Below, one piece after another: positions 53,321 through 60,859 of a DNA stretch of 64,000 nucleotides. This stretch comes from Mycolicibacterium gadium (GTDB lineage Bacteria > Actinomycetota > Actinomycetes > Mycobacteriales > Mycobacteriaceae): positions 3,286,001-3,350,000 of the forward strand of contig NZ_AP022608.1 in assembly GCF_010728925.1 (NCBI RefSeq), read 5' to 3'. A model generated the notes under the pieces. It ran no database searches, was not told where the DNA came from, and saw only the letters and a list, made by a program, of their open reading frames with translations. Numbering within the stretch: the stretch's first letter is position 1; each line of letters starts with the position of its first letter. The position numbers were made by a program, and so were the translations under genes.

Positions 53321-53866
53321 TTAGGCGTCGGGGTCGGGACGGATCCAGCCCAGGATCATCGCCGGCAGGCAGCCGCCGATCAGCAACACCGTCATCGCCA
53401 TCAGGCCTCCGGCGTACGCCATGTCGACGTCGGTGCCGCCGGTGATGACCGAGCCGAAGATCAGGTAGAAGATCGGCAGCAGCATCAGGTTCTGCGTGAC
53501 CGTCAGGCCGATCGAACGTGCGGTGTTGCGCTGCTGCACCTCGTATTCGTCGAGTGCCGCGTCGGGTGCGTCGCCCTGCCTACCGGACACGATCTGCAGC
53601 ACGACCCATAACGGAAGGAAGAACAAGCACGCCGGCAGCCAGAGCAGTGGCGCCCACCGAATTCCGAACGCACACATCACGCTCACCACCGCCATCAGGC
53701 CGAAGGTGACCGCCAACCCCACCACCAGGGCACGGCGGCGTCGCTGTGTGCGCCAGCGCGGCAGTGAATGGGCATACGTGCGTTCGTATTTGAGGAATCG
53801 CCGGGTGCGGAAGCTCTGATATCGATCGATCAGCGTCGGTTCAGTTTGCGTGGTCGAGCTGGGCAT
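53321..53866 (-). CDS. Integral membrane protein, function unknown
   Basis: 181 residues. A basic cytoplasmic N-terminus (RYQSFRTRRFLKYERTYAHS) is followed by four membrane segments (LVVGLAVTFGLMAVVSVMCA; LLWLPACLFFLPLWVVLQIV; LMLLPIFYLIFGSVI; GLMAMTVLLIGGCLPAMILG). No family recognised. ATG at 53866 lies inside the end of the XRE regulator gene (26-bp overlap), so the two form a regulator/membrane protein pair. Confidence 0.7.
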   Translation of the reverse strand: MPSSTTQTEPTLIDRYQSFRTRRFLKYERTYAHSLPRWRTQRRRRALVVGLAVTFGLMAVVSVMCAFGIRWAPLLWLPACLFFLPLWVVLQIVSGRQGDAPDAALDEYEVQQRNTARSIGLTVTQNLMLLPIFYLIFGSVITGGTDVDMAYAGGLMAMTVLLIGGCLPAMILGWIRPDPDA

Positions 53867-54149
53867 TGGCTTCGCCTCCTCTTCGCGTGGGCTTGGCGTA
53901 GAGCTCGGTGGACAGGGGCGTGAGCGGGGAACGCGAGAAGACCGCCTCAACGGGCAGCCCGAAGACGTCGCAGATGCGGAACGCCAAATCGAGGCTCGGA
54001 TAGTGATCGCCGCGTTCCAGCGCGCCAACGGTCTGCGGGTTGACGTCCACCAACTCCGCGAGTTGCGCTCGAGTCATCCGCCGCTCTGCGCGCAGGACGC
54101 CGATGCGGTTGTGGATGGGGAGAGCGTCACCTCGCCTCACCGGACTCAT
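53841..54149 (-). CDS. XRE-family helix-turn-helix regulator
   Basis: 102 residues. A Cro/CI-type HTH covers about 12-65 (IHNRIGVLRAERRMTRAQLA, LVDVNPQTVGALERGDHYPS), followed by the short tail common to the YozG-like, membrane-protein-linked XRE group (LPVEAVFSRSPLTPLSTELY). It overlaps the membrane protein gene by 26 bp. A perfect CAACA-TAC-TGTTG palindrome sits 1 bp before the ATG at 54149, suggesting autoregulation. An upstream in-frame TTG at 54185 would place the palindrome inside the gene and is less likely. Confidence 0.82.
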   Translation of the reverse strand: MSPVRRGDALPIHNRIGVLRAERRMTRAQLAELVDVNPQTVGALERGDHYPSLDLAFRICDVFGLPVEAVFSRSPLTPLSTELYAKPTRRGGEANAQLDHAN

Positions 54150-54150
54150 G

Positions 54151-54163
54151 CAACATACTGTTG
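54151..54163. promoter_or_regulatory. Candidate XRE operator CAACA-N3-TGTTG
   Basis: A perfect 5-bp inverted repeat with 3-bp spacer directly before the XRE gene start, the expected place for an autoregulatory site. Confidence 0.45.
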
Positions 54164-54201
54164 TGAAAACCCAACACTTTGTCAAGTCGCTACAGCAAGA
54201 C

Positions 54202-54238
54202 AGCGCGGCGCCCGCCCAGGAGGGGCGTGCGCCGCGCT
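54202..54238. terminator. Terminator of the Gly-rich secreted protein gene
   Basis: A 10-bp stem AGCGCGGCGC/GCGCCGCGCT extended inside by CGCCC/GGGCG, 20 bp past the stop of the minus-strand gene at 54258. Confidence 0.8.
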
Positions 54239-54257
54239 GAGGTCGACTTGTGCCGGC

Positions 54258-54635
54258 TTATCCGGCGGGGATGTTGATGCACCCGACGTTCGGGAGACAT
54301 CCGCTGGCTCCACCCGGGCCTGCCGTACCGCCGGGTCCGACGGGCGACAGCGAGCCGCTGGCGCCGCCCGGGCCTGCGGAACCGCCCGGACCGTTGGGGA
54401 TCACACCGGAGGCGCCACCGCCGTCAGCGGTACCGACCGGGCCATTGGGAATGGCGACATCCGCTCCACCACCGGGTCCGGCTGTGACGTTGCCGATGGC
54501 CCCGCATGGCGTGCCGTCAGCATTCACGCACGGGGGCGGAGCCGGCTGAGCAACGGAGATGGGCGCAGCGGCGATCGCGGCGGCCGCCGCACCCGCGAAT
54601 AGGAAAGGCGTCAACTTCATCATCTTCGCGTTCAT
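54258..54635 (-). CDS. Secreted Gly/Pro-rich protein
   Basis: 125 residues. A Sec signal peptide (MMKLTPFLFAGAAAAAIAAA, cleavage near SVAQP) is followed by a low-complexity mature part of GPGG and NGPxG repeats (SAGPGGASGSLSPVGPGGTA) with two pairs of cysteines (CVNADGTPC; CLPNVGC) at its ends. No domain recognised. ATG at 54635; ATGs four and five codons later are possible. The Cys pairs may close disulfides around the Gly-rich core (inference). Confidence 0.7.
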   Translation of the reverse strand: MNAKMMKLTPFLFAGAAAAAIAAAPISVAQPAPPPCVNADGTPCGAIGNVTAGPGGGADVAIPNGPVGTADGGGASGVIPNGPGGSAGPGGASGSLSPVGPGGTAGPGGASGCLPNVGCINIPAG

Positions 54636-54682
54636 GAAATTGGGCTACCCGCGGCTGCGCGGCGATTAAACATGAAGCTTTT

Positions 54683-55432
54683 CTAAGCAAAACGTTTCGC
54701 AAGTCGTGGCGGCAGCATTCGCATCACCTGCACCAGCGGTCCCCACGGCCACCACGGAACGGCTGACCGGCCGGGCTCACGCTCCATCGCGTCGACCATC
54801 GCCTTGACCCCAGTCTCGTTGTCCACCATCAACAACGTCGACGCGGACTTGGCCGTCATCTCGGATTCGATGTAGCCGGGTTCGAGCGTCGTCACCTTGA
54901 TTGGCCCGCTTAGGTATTCGGCGCGCAGCGACTCTCCGAGCGACGTCACACCGGCCTTGCTCGCCGCATACGCGGCCTTCACCCCCGGGACGCCCTTGTT
55001 GCCCAGCACCGAAGAGATCAGCACCAGATGTCCACCGCCGGCGGCTTTGAACATCTCGAGCGCAGTCTCGATCTGGACAAGTGCGGCAATGAGATTCGTC
55101 TCGAGCGTGGCCTTGTTCGCCCACAGCTTGCCCGACCCGAGCGGCGCGCCCTTACCGATACCCGCGTTGACGATGACGCGGTCGATACCGCCCAACTCGT
55201 CGGAGAGCTCGGCGAAAACCTTGGGCACCTGATCGTGGTCGTTGACGTCGAGCGCGGCGACGGCCACCTTGATGCCGGGATGGCGCTCCAGGAGTTCTGC
55301 CTTCAGATCGTCCAGCCGCTCGACGCGGCGGGCGCACAATGCGAGGTCGCGCCCCTTGGCGGCGAACGCCCTGGCCATGCCTTCTCCGAGCCCCGAGCTG
55401 GCGCCGGTGATCAAGATTTTCTGCCGAGTCAC
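54683..55432 (-). CDS. SDR family oxidoreductase
   Basis: A 249-residue short-chain dehydrogenase. TGASSGLGEGMA (9-20) is the cofactor motif, then NAGIGKGAP, the Ser in LISSVLGNKG, and YAASK with the catalytic Tyr and Lys. The C-terminal VMRMLPPRLAKRFA is basic and amphipathic, as in membrane-associated SDRs of lipid metabolism. Counterpart of Rv0945 by position. GTG start at 55432, only 11 bp from the divergent chorismate mutase start, so one promoter must lie inside the other gene. Confidence 0.85.
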   Translation of the reverse strand: MTRQKILITGASSGLGEGMARAFAAKGRDLALCARRVERLDDLKAELLERHPGIKVAVAALDVNDHDQVPKVFAELSDELGGIDRVIVNAGIGKGAPLGSGKLWANKATLETNLIAALVQIETALEMFKAAGGGHLVLISSVLGNKGVPGVKAAYAASKAGVTSLGESLRAEYLSGPIKVTTLEPGYIESEMTAKSASTLLMVDNETGVKAMVDAMEREPGRSAVPWWPWGPLVQVMRMLPPRLAKRFA

Positions 55433-55443
55433 GCGGTCAGCTT

Positions 55444-56031
55444 ATGCATGATGATGGGGTGATCCCGAATCGAAGTTCACTTCTTGTGGCCTCTGCCCTG
55501 CTGGCGGGCCAGGTCGTCCTGGCGCCGGTCGCCGCGGCCCAGCCCGTCCACCCCTTTTATCAACTGGTCGACGCGGCAGCCCAGCGCTTGGCGACCGCCG
55601 ATCCGGTGGCGGCCACCAAGTGGATCAATGGCGGCCCCATCACCGACCCCGCGAGGGCGAACCAGGTACTGGACTCGGTGGCAGCCGATGCGACGGCCCA
55701 CGGTATCGACCCGGCCTACGTGCGTACCGTCTTCACCGATCAGATAGCCGCCAACGAAGGAGTCCAGTACACCCGCTTCGGCCAGTGGAAGTTCGATCCG
55801 GGCCTCGCACCGACAAGCGCACCGGACCTCGCCGAATCACGAACCCAGATCAACGGTCTGAACAAGACCCTGGTCGACGAGATTGCGCTGCACTGGAATT
55901 CGCTCCATAGTCAGGGCTGTGGCAGGGACCTGGCGGATGCGACGGCCGCGGTAGTCTCCGCACGCAAACTCGACGGCCTCTACCAGCAGGCGTTGACGTC
56001 GGCCACCCGCTCGTACTGCCGATCTACTTGA
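55444..56031 (+). CDS. Secreted AroQ-gamma chorismate mutase
   Basis: 195 residues. A signal peptide (about 10-33, VASALLAGQVVLAPVAAAQ) precedes an all-helical domain homologous to the secreted chorismate mutase of M. tuberculosis (Rv1885c). The active-site arginines and lysine are kept with an offset of one residue: Arg48 (AQRLA), Lys59 (ATKW), Arg71 (PARAN) and Arg133 (ESRTQ). The positions of Thr105 and Glu109 are Asn104 and Gln108 here. Cys159 and Cys192 match the known disulfide. A GTG at 55459 is an alternative start. Role outside the cytoplasm is unknown. Tail-to-tail overlap of 8 bp with the glycosylase gene. Confidence 0.85.
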   Translation: MHDDGVIPNRSSLLVASALLAGQVVLAPVAAAQPVHPFYQLVDAAAQRLATADPVAATKWINGGPITDPARANQVLDSVAADATAHGIDPAYVRTVFTDQIAANEGVQYTRFGQWKFDPGLAPTSAPDLAESRTQINGLNKTLVDEIALHWNSLHSQGCGRDLADATAAVVSARKLDGLYQQALTSATRSYCRST

Positions 56032-56887
56032 GCAGACGCGACATTCGCCGGTCCGCCAGAATCTTGCCGCCCGTCTGACACGTCGCGCAGTATTGGAACG
56101 ACTTGTCGGCGAAGGACACCTCGCGCACCGTATCGCCGCACACCGGACATGGCAGGCCGGTACGGGCGTGTACGCGCAGCCCGGATCGCTTCTCCCCCTT
56201 CAGCGTTGCGGCCCCCTGACCCACGGATCGGCTCACGGCATCGGTGAGGACGGAGATCATCGCGTCGTGCAATGCGGAGAGCTGCGCTTCGGTGAGCTTG
56301 CCCGCCGTCGCGAACGGCGAGATCTTCGCAACGTGCAGGATCTCATCGCTGTAGGCGTTGCCGATGCCGGCGATCACCTTCTGGTCGGTGATCACGGTCT
56401 TGATTCGGCCGCTGTTCCCGGCAAGAACGGCGGCCAGGTCCTCCGGTCCAAGCGACAGCGCATCGGGCCCGAGCGCGGCGATGCCCGGCACCTTGGCCGG
56501 ATCGTCGACCAGCCACACCGCCAGCCGCTTCTGCGTCCCGGCCTCGGTGAGGTCGAAGCCCGCCGCCTCCCCCGGTGTGCCTAGGTGCACGCGCAGCGCG
56601 ATCGGTCCCTTACCGGGCTTCAACGGCGCCGCCGCGAGCTTGTCTGACCACCGCAGCCAGCCGGCCCGCGACAGGTGCGTGATCAGATGCAAGTCGCCGG
56701 ACTGCAGGCCGAGGTACTTGCCCCAACGATTGGCGCCGGTGACGGTCTGGCCGTGCAGCACCGAGATCGCCGGGTCGAACGTCTTGAGCACCGAGAACGC
56801 CGACACGTCGATCCGTCCGATGGTCAGACCGACGGCATGGCGACGCAAGTGATCGGCGAGCGCTTCGACCTCAGGCAGTTCGGGCAT
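56024..56887 (-). CDS. Fpg/Nei family DNA glycosylase/AP lyase
   Basis: 287 residues. The catalytic N-terminus MPELPEVEAL has Pro2 and Glu3 at the active end, Lys57 (RWGKYL) is in place, the H2TH region has VIAGIGNAYSDEILH, and the C-terminal zinc finger has CPVC and CATC. It removes oxidised bases and nicks the abasic site. Counterpart of Rv0944 by position, but with the full-length domain set. Which of Fpg or Nei specificity it has cannot be told. Confidence 0.92.
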   Translation of the reverse strand: MPELPEVEALADHLRRHAVGLTIGRIDVSAFSVLKTFDPAISVLHGQTVTGANRWGKYLGLQSGDLHLITHLSRAGWLRWSDKLAAAPLKPGKGPIALRVHLGTPGEAAGFDLTEAGTQKRLAVWLVDDPAKVPGIAALGPDALSLGPEDLAAVLAGNSGRIKTVITDQKVIAGIGNAYSDEILHVAKISPFATAGKLTEAQLSALHDAMISVLTDAVSRSVGQGAATLKGEKRSGLRVHARTGLPCPVCGDTVREVSFADKSFQYCATCQTGGKILADRRMSRLLK

Positions 56888-56902
56888 GTCTCCAGTGTCC
56901 CG

Positions 56903-57304
56903 CTAGCGGTCCGCTGCACGTTCACTCGAGCCGACAACGAGCGACAACAACCAGGTCACGATCGACAGCACGATCGCCGCCCAGATCGCCGTCCACCAGA
57001 AGTCGTCGATGAACAGGCCCCAGTGCGTCGTGTGCTCGGTGATCCACGACGTGATCCACAGCATCAGCGCATTGATCACGATGTGAATCAGGCCGAGCGT
57101 CAGAATGTAGAGCGGGATCGAGATGAACTGCACGATCGGTTTGATGATCGCGTTCACCAGACCGAAGATCACGCCGACGACGAAGATGATGCCGACTCTC
57201 TGTAGCGTCGAATCCCCGCCGATGAAGCTGATCCCGGGAACGATCAATGTGACAACCCACAGCGCAAACCCGGTCAGTGCCGCACGCAGCAGGAAAGATC
57301 CCAT
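56903..57304 (-). CDS. Phage holin family (YvlD-like) membrane protein
   Basis: 133 residues with four membrane segments: FLLRAALTGFALWVVTLIVP, VGIIFVVGVIFGLVNAIIKP, ISIPLYILTLGLIHIVINAL, and WWTAIWAAIVLSIVTWLLSL. The GLVNAIIKPI motif marks the YvlD/mycobacterial-4TM 'phage holin family', which is chromosomal and not viral in origin. ATG at 57304. Function unknown. Confidence 0.83.
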   Translation of the reverse strand: MGSFLLRAALTGFALWVVTLIVPGISFIGGDSTLQRVGIIFVVGVIFGLVNAIIKPIVQFISIPLYILTLGLIHIVINALMLWITSWITEHTTHWGLFIDDFWWTAIWAAIVLSIVTWLLSLVVGSSERAADR

Positions 57305-57329
57305 GCGGCTGATCTTCCCACGCTGCGGG

Positions 57330-58073
57330 CTATTCCGGGCCGCGCAGCAGATAGGTGTCCATGATCCAGCCATGTTCGGCGCGGGCTGCTGCGCGCGCCG
57401 TCACGATGTGCGCACCGACGTCGCCGACCGTTCCGGAGAACAGCAGTTCGTCGGCCGTGCCGAGGTAGGCACCCCACCAGATCCGGGTGTCGGGCGGGCA
57501 CCCCTGGAACGAGCAGTCGGCGTCGAGCATGACGACCGCGCTGCCCGCCAGACCGCTGGCGCGCAACTGCCGTCCGGTGGTGATGAGCACGGGCTCGCCA
57601 ACGTCGTTGAGCGGTATGCGGTGTCGCGCCGTCAGCGCCTGGATCGCGGTGATCCCGGGGATGACGTCGTAGTCGATGTCGACGTGTTCGGCCACGCGGT
57701 CCAGGATCCGCAGTGTGCTGTCGTAGAGCGACGGATCACCCCATGCGAGAAACGCACCCACGTCGCCGGGGCCGAGTTCTGAGGTGATCGCGTCGGCCCA
57801 CAGGCGGGCGCGTTCGGCGTGCCAGTCGGCGACGGCCTGTCGGTATTCGCTGTCCTTGGCGCGTGGCGGATCGGGCATCTCGTGGAATCGGTACCCGGGT
57901 TCGCGGATGAATCGCTCGCAGATCAGGCGTCGCAGCGCGACCAGGTCGTCCTTGGTGTCACCCTTGTCCATTGCGAAGAACACCCGGGTGTCGTTGAGCG
58001 CGGTCACCGCCTGCGCCGTCACGTAGTCGGGGTCGCCCGCGCCGATACCGATGACGTGGATCCGACGAGTCAC
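57330..58073 (-). CDS. cobF: Precorrin-6A synthase (deacetylating)
   Basis: 247 residues. A tetrapyrrole methyltransferase fold: VIGIGAGDPDYVTAQAVTAL at the start, FLAWGDPSLYDSTLRIL (SAM-binding loop), DVIPGITAIQALTARHRIPL. CobF methylates C1 of precorrin-5 and removes the acetyl group in the aerobic cobalamin pathway. M. tuberculosis lost cobF, so this strain keeps a step missing there. No other cob gene is in the window. GTG start at 58073; the tandem operator lies 26 bp upstream. Confidence 0.93.
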   Translation of the reverse strand: MTRRIHVIGIGAGDPDYVTAQAVTALNDTRVFFAMDKGDTKDDLVALRRLICERFIREPGYRFHEMPDPPRAKDSEYRQAVADWHAERARLWADAITSELGPGDVGAFLAWGDPSLYDSTLRILDRVAEHVDIDYDVIPGITAIQALTARHRIPLNDVGEPVLITTGRQLRASGLAGSAVVMLDADCSFQGCPPDTRIWWGAYLGTADELLFSGTVGDVGAHIVTARAAARAEHGWIMDTYLLRGPE

Positions 58074-58098
58074 GCGCCGAGAATACGGTACGAGCTGG

Positions 58099-58130
58099 GG
58101 ATACCGTGGGTATCCGATACCCGGGGTATT
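58099..58130. promoter_or_regulatory. Tandem palindromic operator, four GGTATC half-sites
   Basis: GGATACC-gtg-GGTATCC (58099-58115) followed at once by GATACC-cgg-GGTATT (58116-58130). The two palindromes share the same 3-bp spacer size and a 17-bp period. The second one overlaps the -35 hexamer of the promoter below. Confidence 0.7.
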
Positions 58131-58157
58131 GACTGCTGGCGCCCGGCTCCGTACCTT
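58129..58157 (+). promoter_or_regulatory. SigA-type promoter of the aurF-like gene
   Basis: TTGACT (58129-58134), 17-bp spacer, TACCTT (58152-58157, fitting TAnnnT). Expected start of transcription is near 58164, giving a leader of about 30 nt with GGAGGGAG before the ATG at 58195. Confidence 0.65.
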
Positions 58158-58194
58158 TCAAACAATCGACAGCGCAGTCGGAGGGAGTTCGTTG

Positions 58195-59085
58195 ATGACC
58201 GCACCCACTCGTGAAGAGTTCGCCGAACGTCTGCTGAAGGGCTCCGTCAAGAAGTCCTACGCGCCGGTCGTCGATATCGACTGGGATGCCCCGCTGGACC
58301 CCGACAAGTTCTTCCTGCCGCCGAAATGCGTCTCGCTCTACGGCACGCCGATGTGGAACGCGATGACCCGCGAGCAGCAGATCGAACTTTCACGGCAGGA
58401 GCTCGTCAACACCCTGTCGGCCGGCATCTGGTTCGAGAACATCTTGAACCAGGCGCTGCTGCGCAAGATGATGCACCAGGACCCCACCGCCAGCGCCACG
58501 CACTACGAACTCACCGAGCTCGGTGACGAGACCCGTCACATGGTGATGTTCGGCAAGGCGATCGAACGTGTCGGCGCAAACCCGGTGCGGCCCAAGTACT
58601 ACCAACGCTTCATCATCAACCTGCTGCCCTTCGCCTTTCAGGGACCGATGCTGTGGGTCGCCGCGCTCGTAGGGGAGGAGATCTTCGACTCCCTTCAGCG
58701 GCAGATGATGGACGACGACGACCTGCAGCCGATCATCCAGCGCCTCATGCGTATCCATGTCACCGAGGAAGCCCGCCACATCCAATTCGCCCGCGACGGG
58801 CTGCGTAAGCGCACCCCGACCATGCGGCGGCTGCCGAAGTTCTTCGTGGCCAACATCAACGGCGTCGGTGGGTACTTCTTCCGCTTCCTGTTCACGAACA
58901 AGGTGCAGTACCGCCGCGTCGGCCTGGACGCGCTCGAGGCCCGTCGCGCAGCACGCAGCAGCGCGCACAGGCACGAAACCCACGTCCTCGGGTTCGCGCC
59001 GCTTGCGGCGTTTCTGGAGGAGGTCGGGCTGATGGGGCCGATCGCGCGCCGCATGTGGCGGCGAAGCGGGTTTCTACCACGGTGA
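58195..59085 (+). CDS. AurF-type diiron N-oxygenase family protein
   Basis: A 296-residue ferritin-like diiron protein. The ligand set of AurF can be placed: Glu81 (WFEN), Glu112 and His115 (GDETRHM), Glu161 or Glu162 (GEEIFD), His188 (RIHV), Glu192 and His195 (EEARHIQF). AurF oxidises an aromatic amine to a nitro group; mycobacterial homologues have unknown substrates. GGAGGGAG lies 7 bp before the ATG. The gene is coupled by GTGA overlap to a DUF4873 gene and has a strongly marked operator-promoter region. Confidence 0.88.
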   Translation: MTAPTREEFAERLLKGSVKKSYAPVVDIDWDAPLDPDKFFLPPKCVSLYGTPMWNAMTREQQIELSRQELVNTLSAGIWFENILNQALLRKMMHQDPTASATHYELTELGDETRHMVMFGKAIERVGANPVRPKYYQRFIINLLPFAFQGPMLWVAALVGEEIFDSLQRQMMDDDDLQPIIQRLMRIHVTEEARHIQFARDGLRKRTPTMRRLPKFFVANINGVGGYFFRFLFTNKVQYRRVGLDALEARRAARSSAHRHETHVLGFAPLAAFLEEVGLMGPIARRMWRRSGFLPR

Positions 59086-59369
59086 GCGACATCTACGACG
59101 GGCCCGCCACCGTGCGCATCGGCGAGGACGAACGCACCGTGCGCGTACGACTGGCCGGCCGTATCGATCCGATAGACGGCCGATATCACTGGCAAGGAAC
59201 GGTTTTCGACGAACCGCTTCCCGACACCAGGTTGCCTCGGCAAGTCATCGTGTCGGTGGGCCGGCACCAGGCGCAGGCACGCATCGTCGAGCGGCCACCG
59301 CAGGGCGGCTATTCGGTCGCCGGTGTCGGCGCACCGCCCTTCGCGCTGGAGGCAGTCGAGGGTCGGTGA
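59082..59369 (+). CDS. DUF4873 domain protein
   Basis: A 95-residue single-domain beta-rich protein (DIYDGPATVRIGEDERTVRV, then RIDPIDGRYHWQGTVF, then RQVIVSVGRHQAQARIV). DUF4873 is also found fused to flavin monooxygenases in mycobacteria, so it is probably an accessory domain for an oxygenase; here it is a separate partner of the AurF-type protein. GTG start overlapping the upstream stop. Its last 61 bp overlap the convergent MFS gene. Confidence 0.8.
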   Translation: MSDIYDGPATVRIGEDERTVRVRLAGRIDPIDGRYHWQGTVFDEPLPDTRLPRQVIVSVGRHQAQARIVERPPQGGYSVAGVGAPPFALEAVEGR

Positions 59370-60523
59370 CGTCCGCCGATCGCGATCACCAGCACCACAA
59401 CGGCGACCACCCCGCCCGCGACACCCGAAATCAACAGCGGTAGTCGACCGTCGGCGCCCCAGAGCAATCCAGCCCAGATGCCGGCCGCCAGCACCGCAAA
59501 ACCGCTGAGGCCCTGGAAGACTCCCTGCGCGCTGCCCTGTACGTCGTCGACGACAAGCGACGAGATCCACGCCTTGCCGACGCCGTCGGTGCATCCGGTG
59601 AACAGACCGTAGACGCCGATCAACAGCCACGCCGTCAGCGCGTCGGTCGTCATGCCGAGCCCTGTGTAGCCGACGGCGAAGAACACCAGTCCGATGCCGA
59701 ACACCACCGGTTTGCCTAACCGATCGGCGACCATCCCGGCCGGATAGCTCGTTGCCGCGTACACCGCGTTGTAGGTCACGTAGGCGAGGATCACTTCGGT
59801 CACCGAGAACCCGATCTCGTTGAGCCGCAACAACAGCAACGCGTCGGGAAAGTTCACCAAGCCGAACGCGACCACGACCGCGGTCACCCGCCAATAGCTG
59901 CGCGGCAGATCCTTCACCCGGGAGAACACCGCGCGGCGAGTCGCCTTGTCCGGCAGCGGCACTCGTTCGCGCACCAGGAACACCAGCGCGACGCTCAGCA
60001 CGGCGGGCACGACCGCGACCCACAACAGCGGTGCGATCTGCTGGTCCAGCAGCTGATAGCCCACCAGACCCAGCAGCGGACCGACCACCGCACCGAAGGT
60101 GTCCATCGCACGGTGGAATCCGAACACCCGACCGCGCGCGGCCGCGTCGATATCGACGATCAGAAGCGCGTCGCGAGGCGCGCCGCGGATGCCCTTGCCC
60201 AGCCGGTCCACCACCCGGCCCGCGAGCACGCCCGTCCACCCCGAGGCGGCGGCCACCATCACCTTGCCCAGTGCGGCCATGCCGTAGCCGGTGGCGATCA
60301 GCGGCCGGCGCGAAAAGCGGTCACCGAGCGGCCCGGCCGCCAGCTTCGTCAGCGACGCCGCGCCCTCGGCGGCCCCTTCAACGGCGCCGACCACCGCGGC
60401 GGGCGCACCGAGGACCGACGTCAGGTAGATCGGTAGGAGCGGATAGAGCAGCTCGCTGGCGGTGTCCTGGAGGAACGACACGGCCGATAGCACCCGCACA
60501 TTGCGGGTCAGCCAGCTGCGCAC
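59309..60523 (-). CDS. MFS transporter
   Basis: A 404-residue, 12-segment major facilitator. It starts RNVRVLSAVSFLQDTASELLY and has the loop 2-3 motif GPLGDRFSRRPLIATGYGM and RVVDRLGKGIRGAPRDALL, the mark of a family that resembles Bcr/arsenite-resistance-linked exporters. The direction and substrate are unknown. GTG start at 60523. Its 3' end overlaps the DUF4873 gene by 61 bp tail to tail; both readings are well supported. Confidence 0.88.
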   Translation of the reverse strand: MRSWLTRNVRVLSAVSFLQDTASELLYPLLPIYLTSVLGAPAAVVGAVEGAAEGAASLTKLAAGPLGDRFSRRPLIATGYGMAALGKVMVAAASGWTGVLAGRVVDRLGKGIRGAPRDALLIVDIDAAARGRVFGFHRAMDTFGAVVGPLLGLVGYQLLDQQIAPLLWVAVVPAVLSVALVFLVRERVPLPDKATRRAVFSRVKDLPRSYWRVTAVVVAFGLVNFPDALLLLRLNEIGFSVTEVILAYVTYNAVYAATSYPAGMVADRLGKPVVFGIGLVFFAVGYTGLGMTTDALTAWLLIGVYGLFTGCTDGVGKAWISSLVVDDVQGSAQGVFQGLSGFAVLAAGIWAGLLWGADGRLPLLISGVAGGVVAVVVLVIAIGGRHRPSTASSAKGGAPTPATE

Positions 60524-60550
60524 CTACGCCATGATGCCGTGTCGGGCCGG

Positions 60551-60817
60551 CTAGCTCAGGTCCTCGTCGGTGATCGCAGCGAATCCTTTGGCTTGCCCAC
60601 GGGCCAGCGCGGCACGAACCACGCCGACGATCAACCCCTGGACCGCGGCGGCAATCATGACCTCCCGCAACGAGCGACTCAAGTCCTGCGGATCCGGTTC
60701 CTCGTCGTCGGGGTTTACGCGCTGCCAGATTTCGGTGAAGATCTTGCCCGCGATTATGCCGCCCATCACGCTGCTGACGATCGATAGAGGTTTGAATAAA
60801 GACTTCGCCGCACTCAT
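60551..60817 (-). CDS. DUF4235 membrane protein
   Basis: 88 residues. Two hydrophobic segments (PLSIVSSVMGGIIAGKIF; VMIAAAVQGLIVGVVRAAL) flank a charged loop (RVNPDDEEPDPQDLSRSL). This is the DUF4235 family, small actinobacterial membrane proteins of unknown function. ATG at 60817; on the same strand as the MFS gene, 27 bp upstream of its start. Confidence 0.82.
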   Translation of the reverse strand: MSAAKSLFKPLSIVSSVMGGIIAGKIFTEIWQRVNPDDEEPDPQDLSRSLREVMIAAAVQGLIVGVVRAALARGQAKGFAAITDEDLS

Positions 60818-60859
60818 GGCCAACAACGTTCCCGTCGTCCCGTTCCTCAAACCTTGGAC

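Noticed and set aside
56903..57304. 'Phage holin family' protein as evidence of a prophage
   Set aside because: The family is chromosomal in actinobacteria, and no phage genes are nearby.
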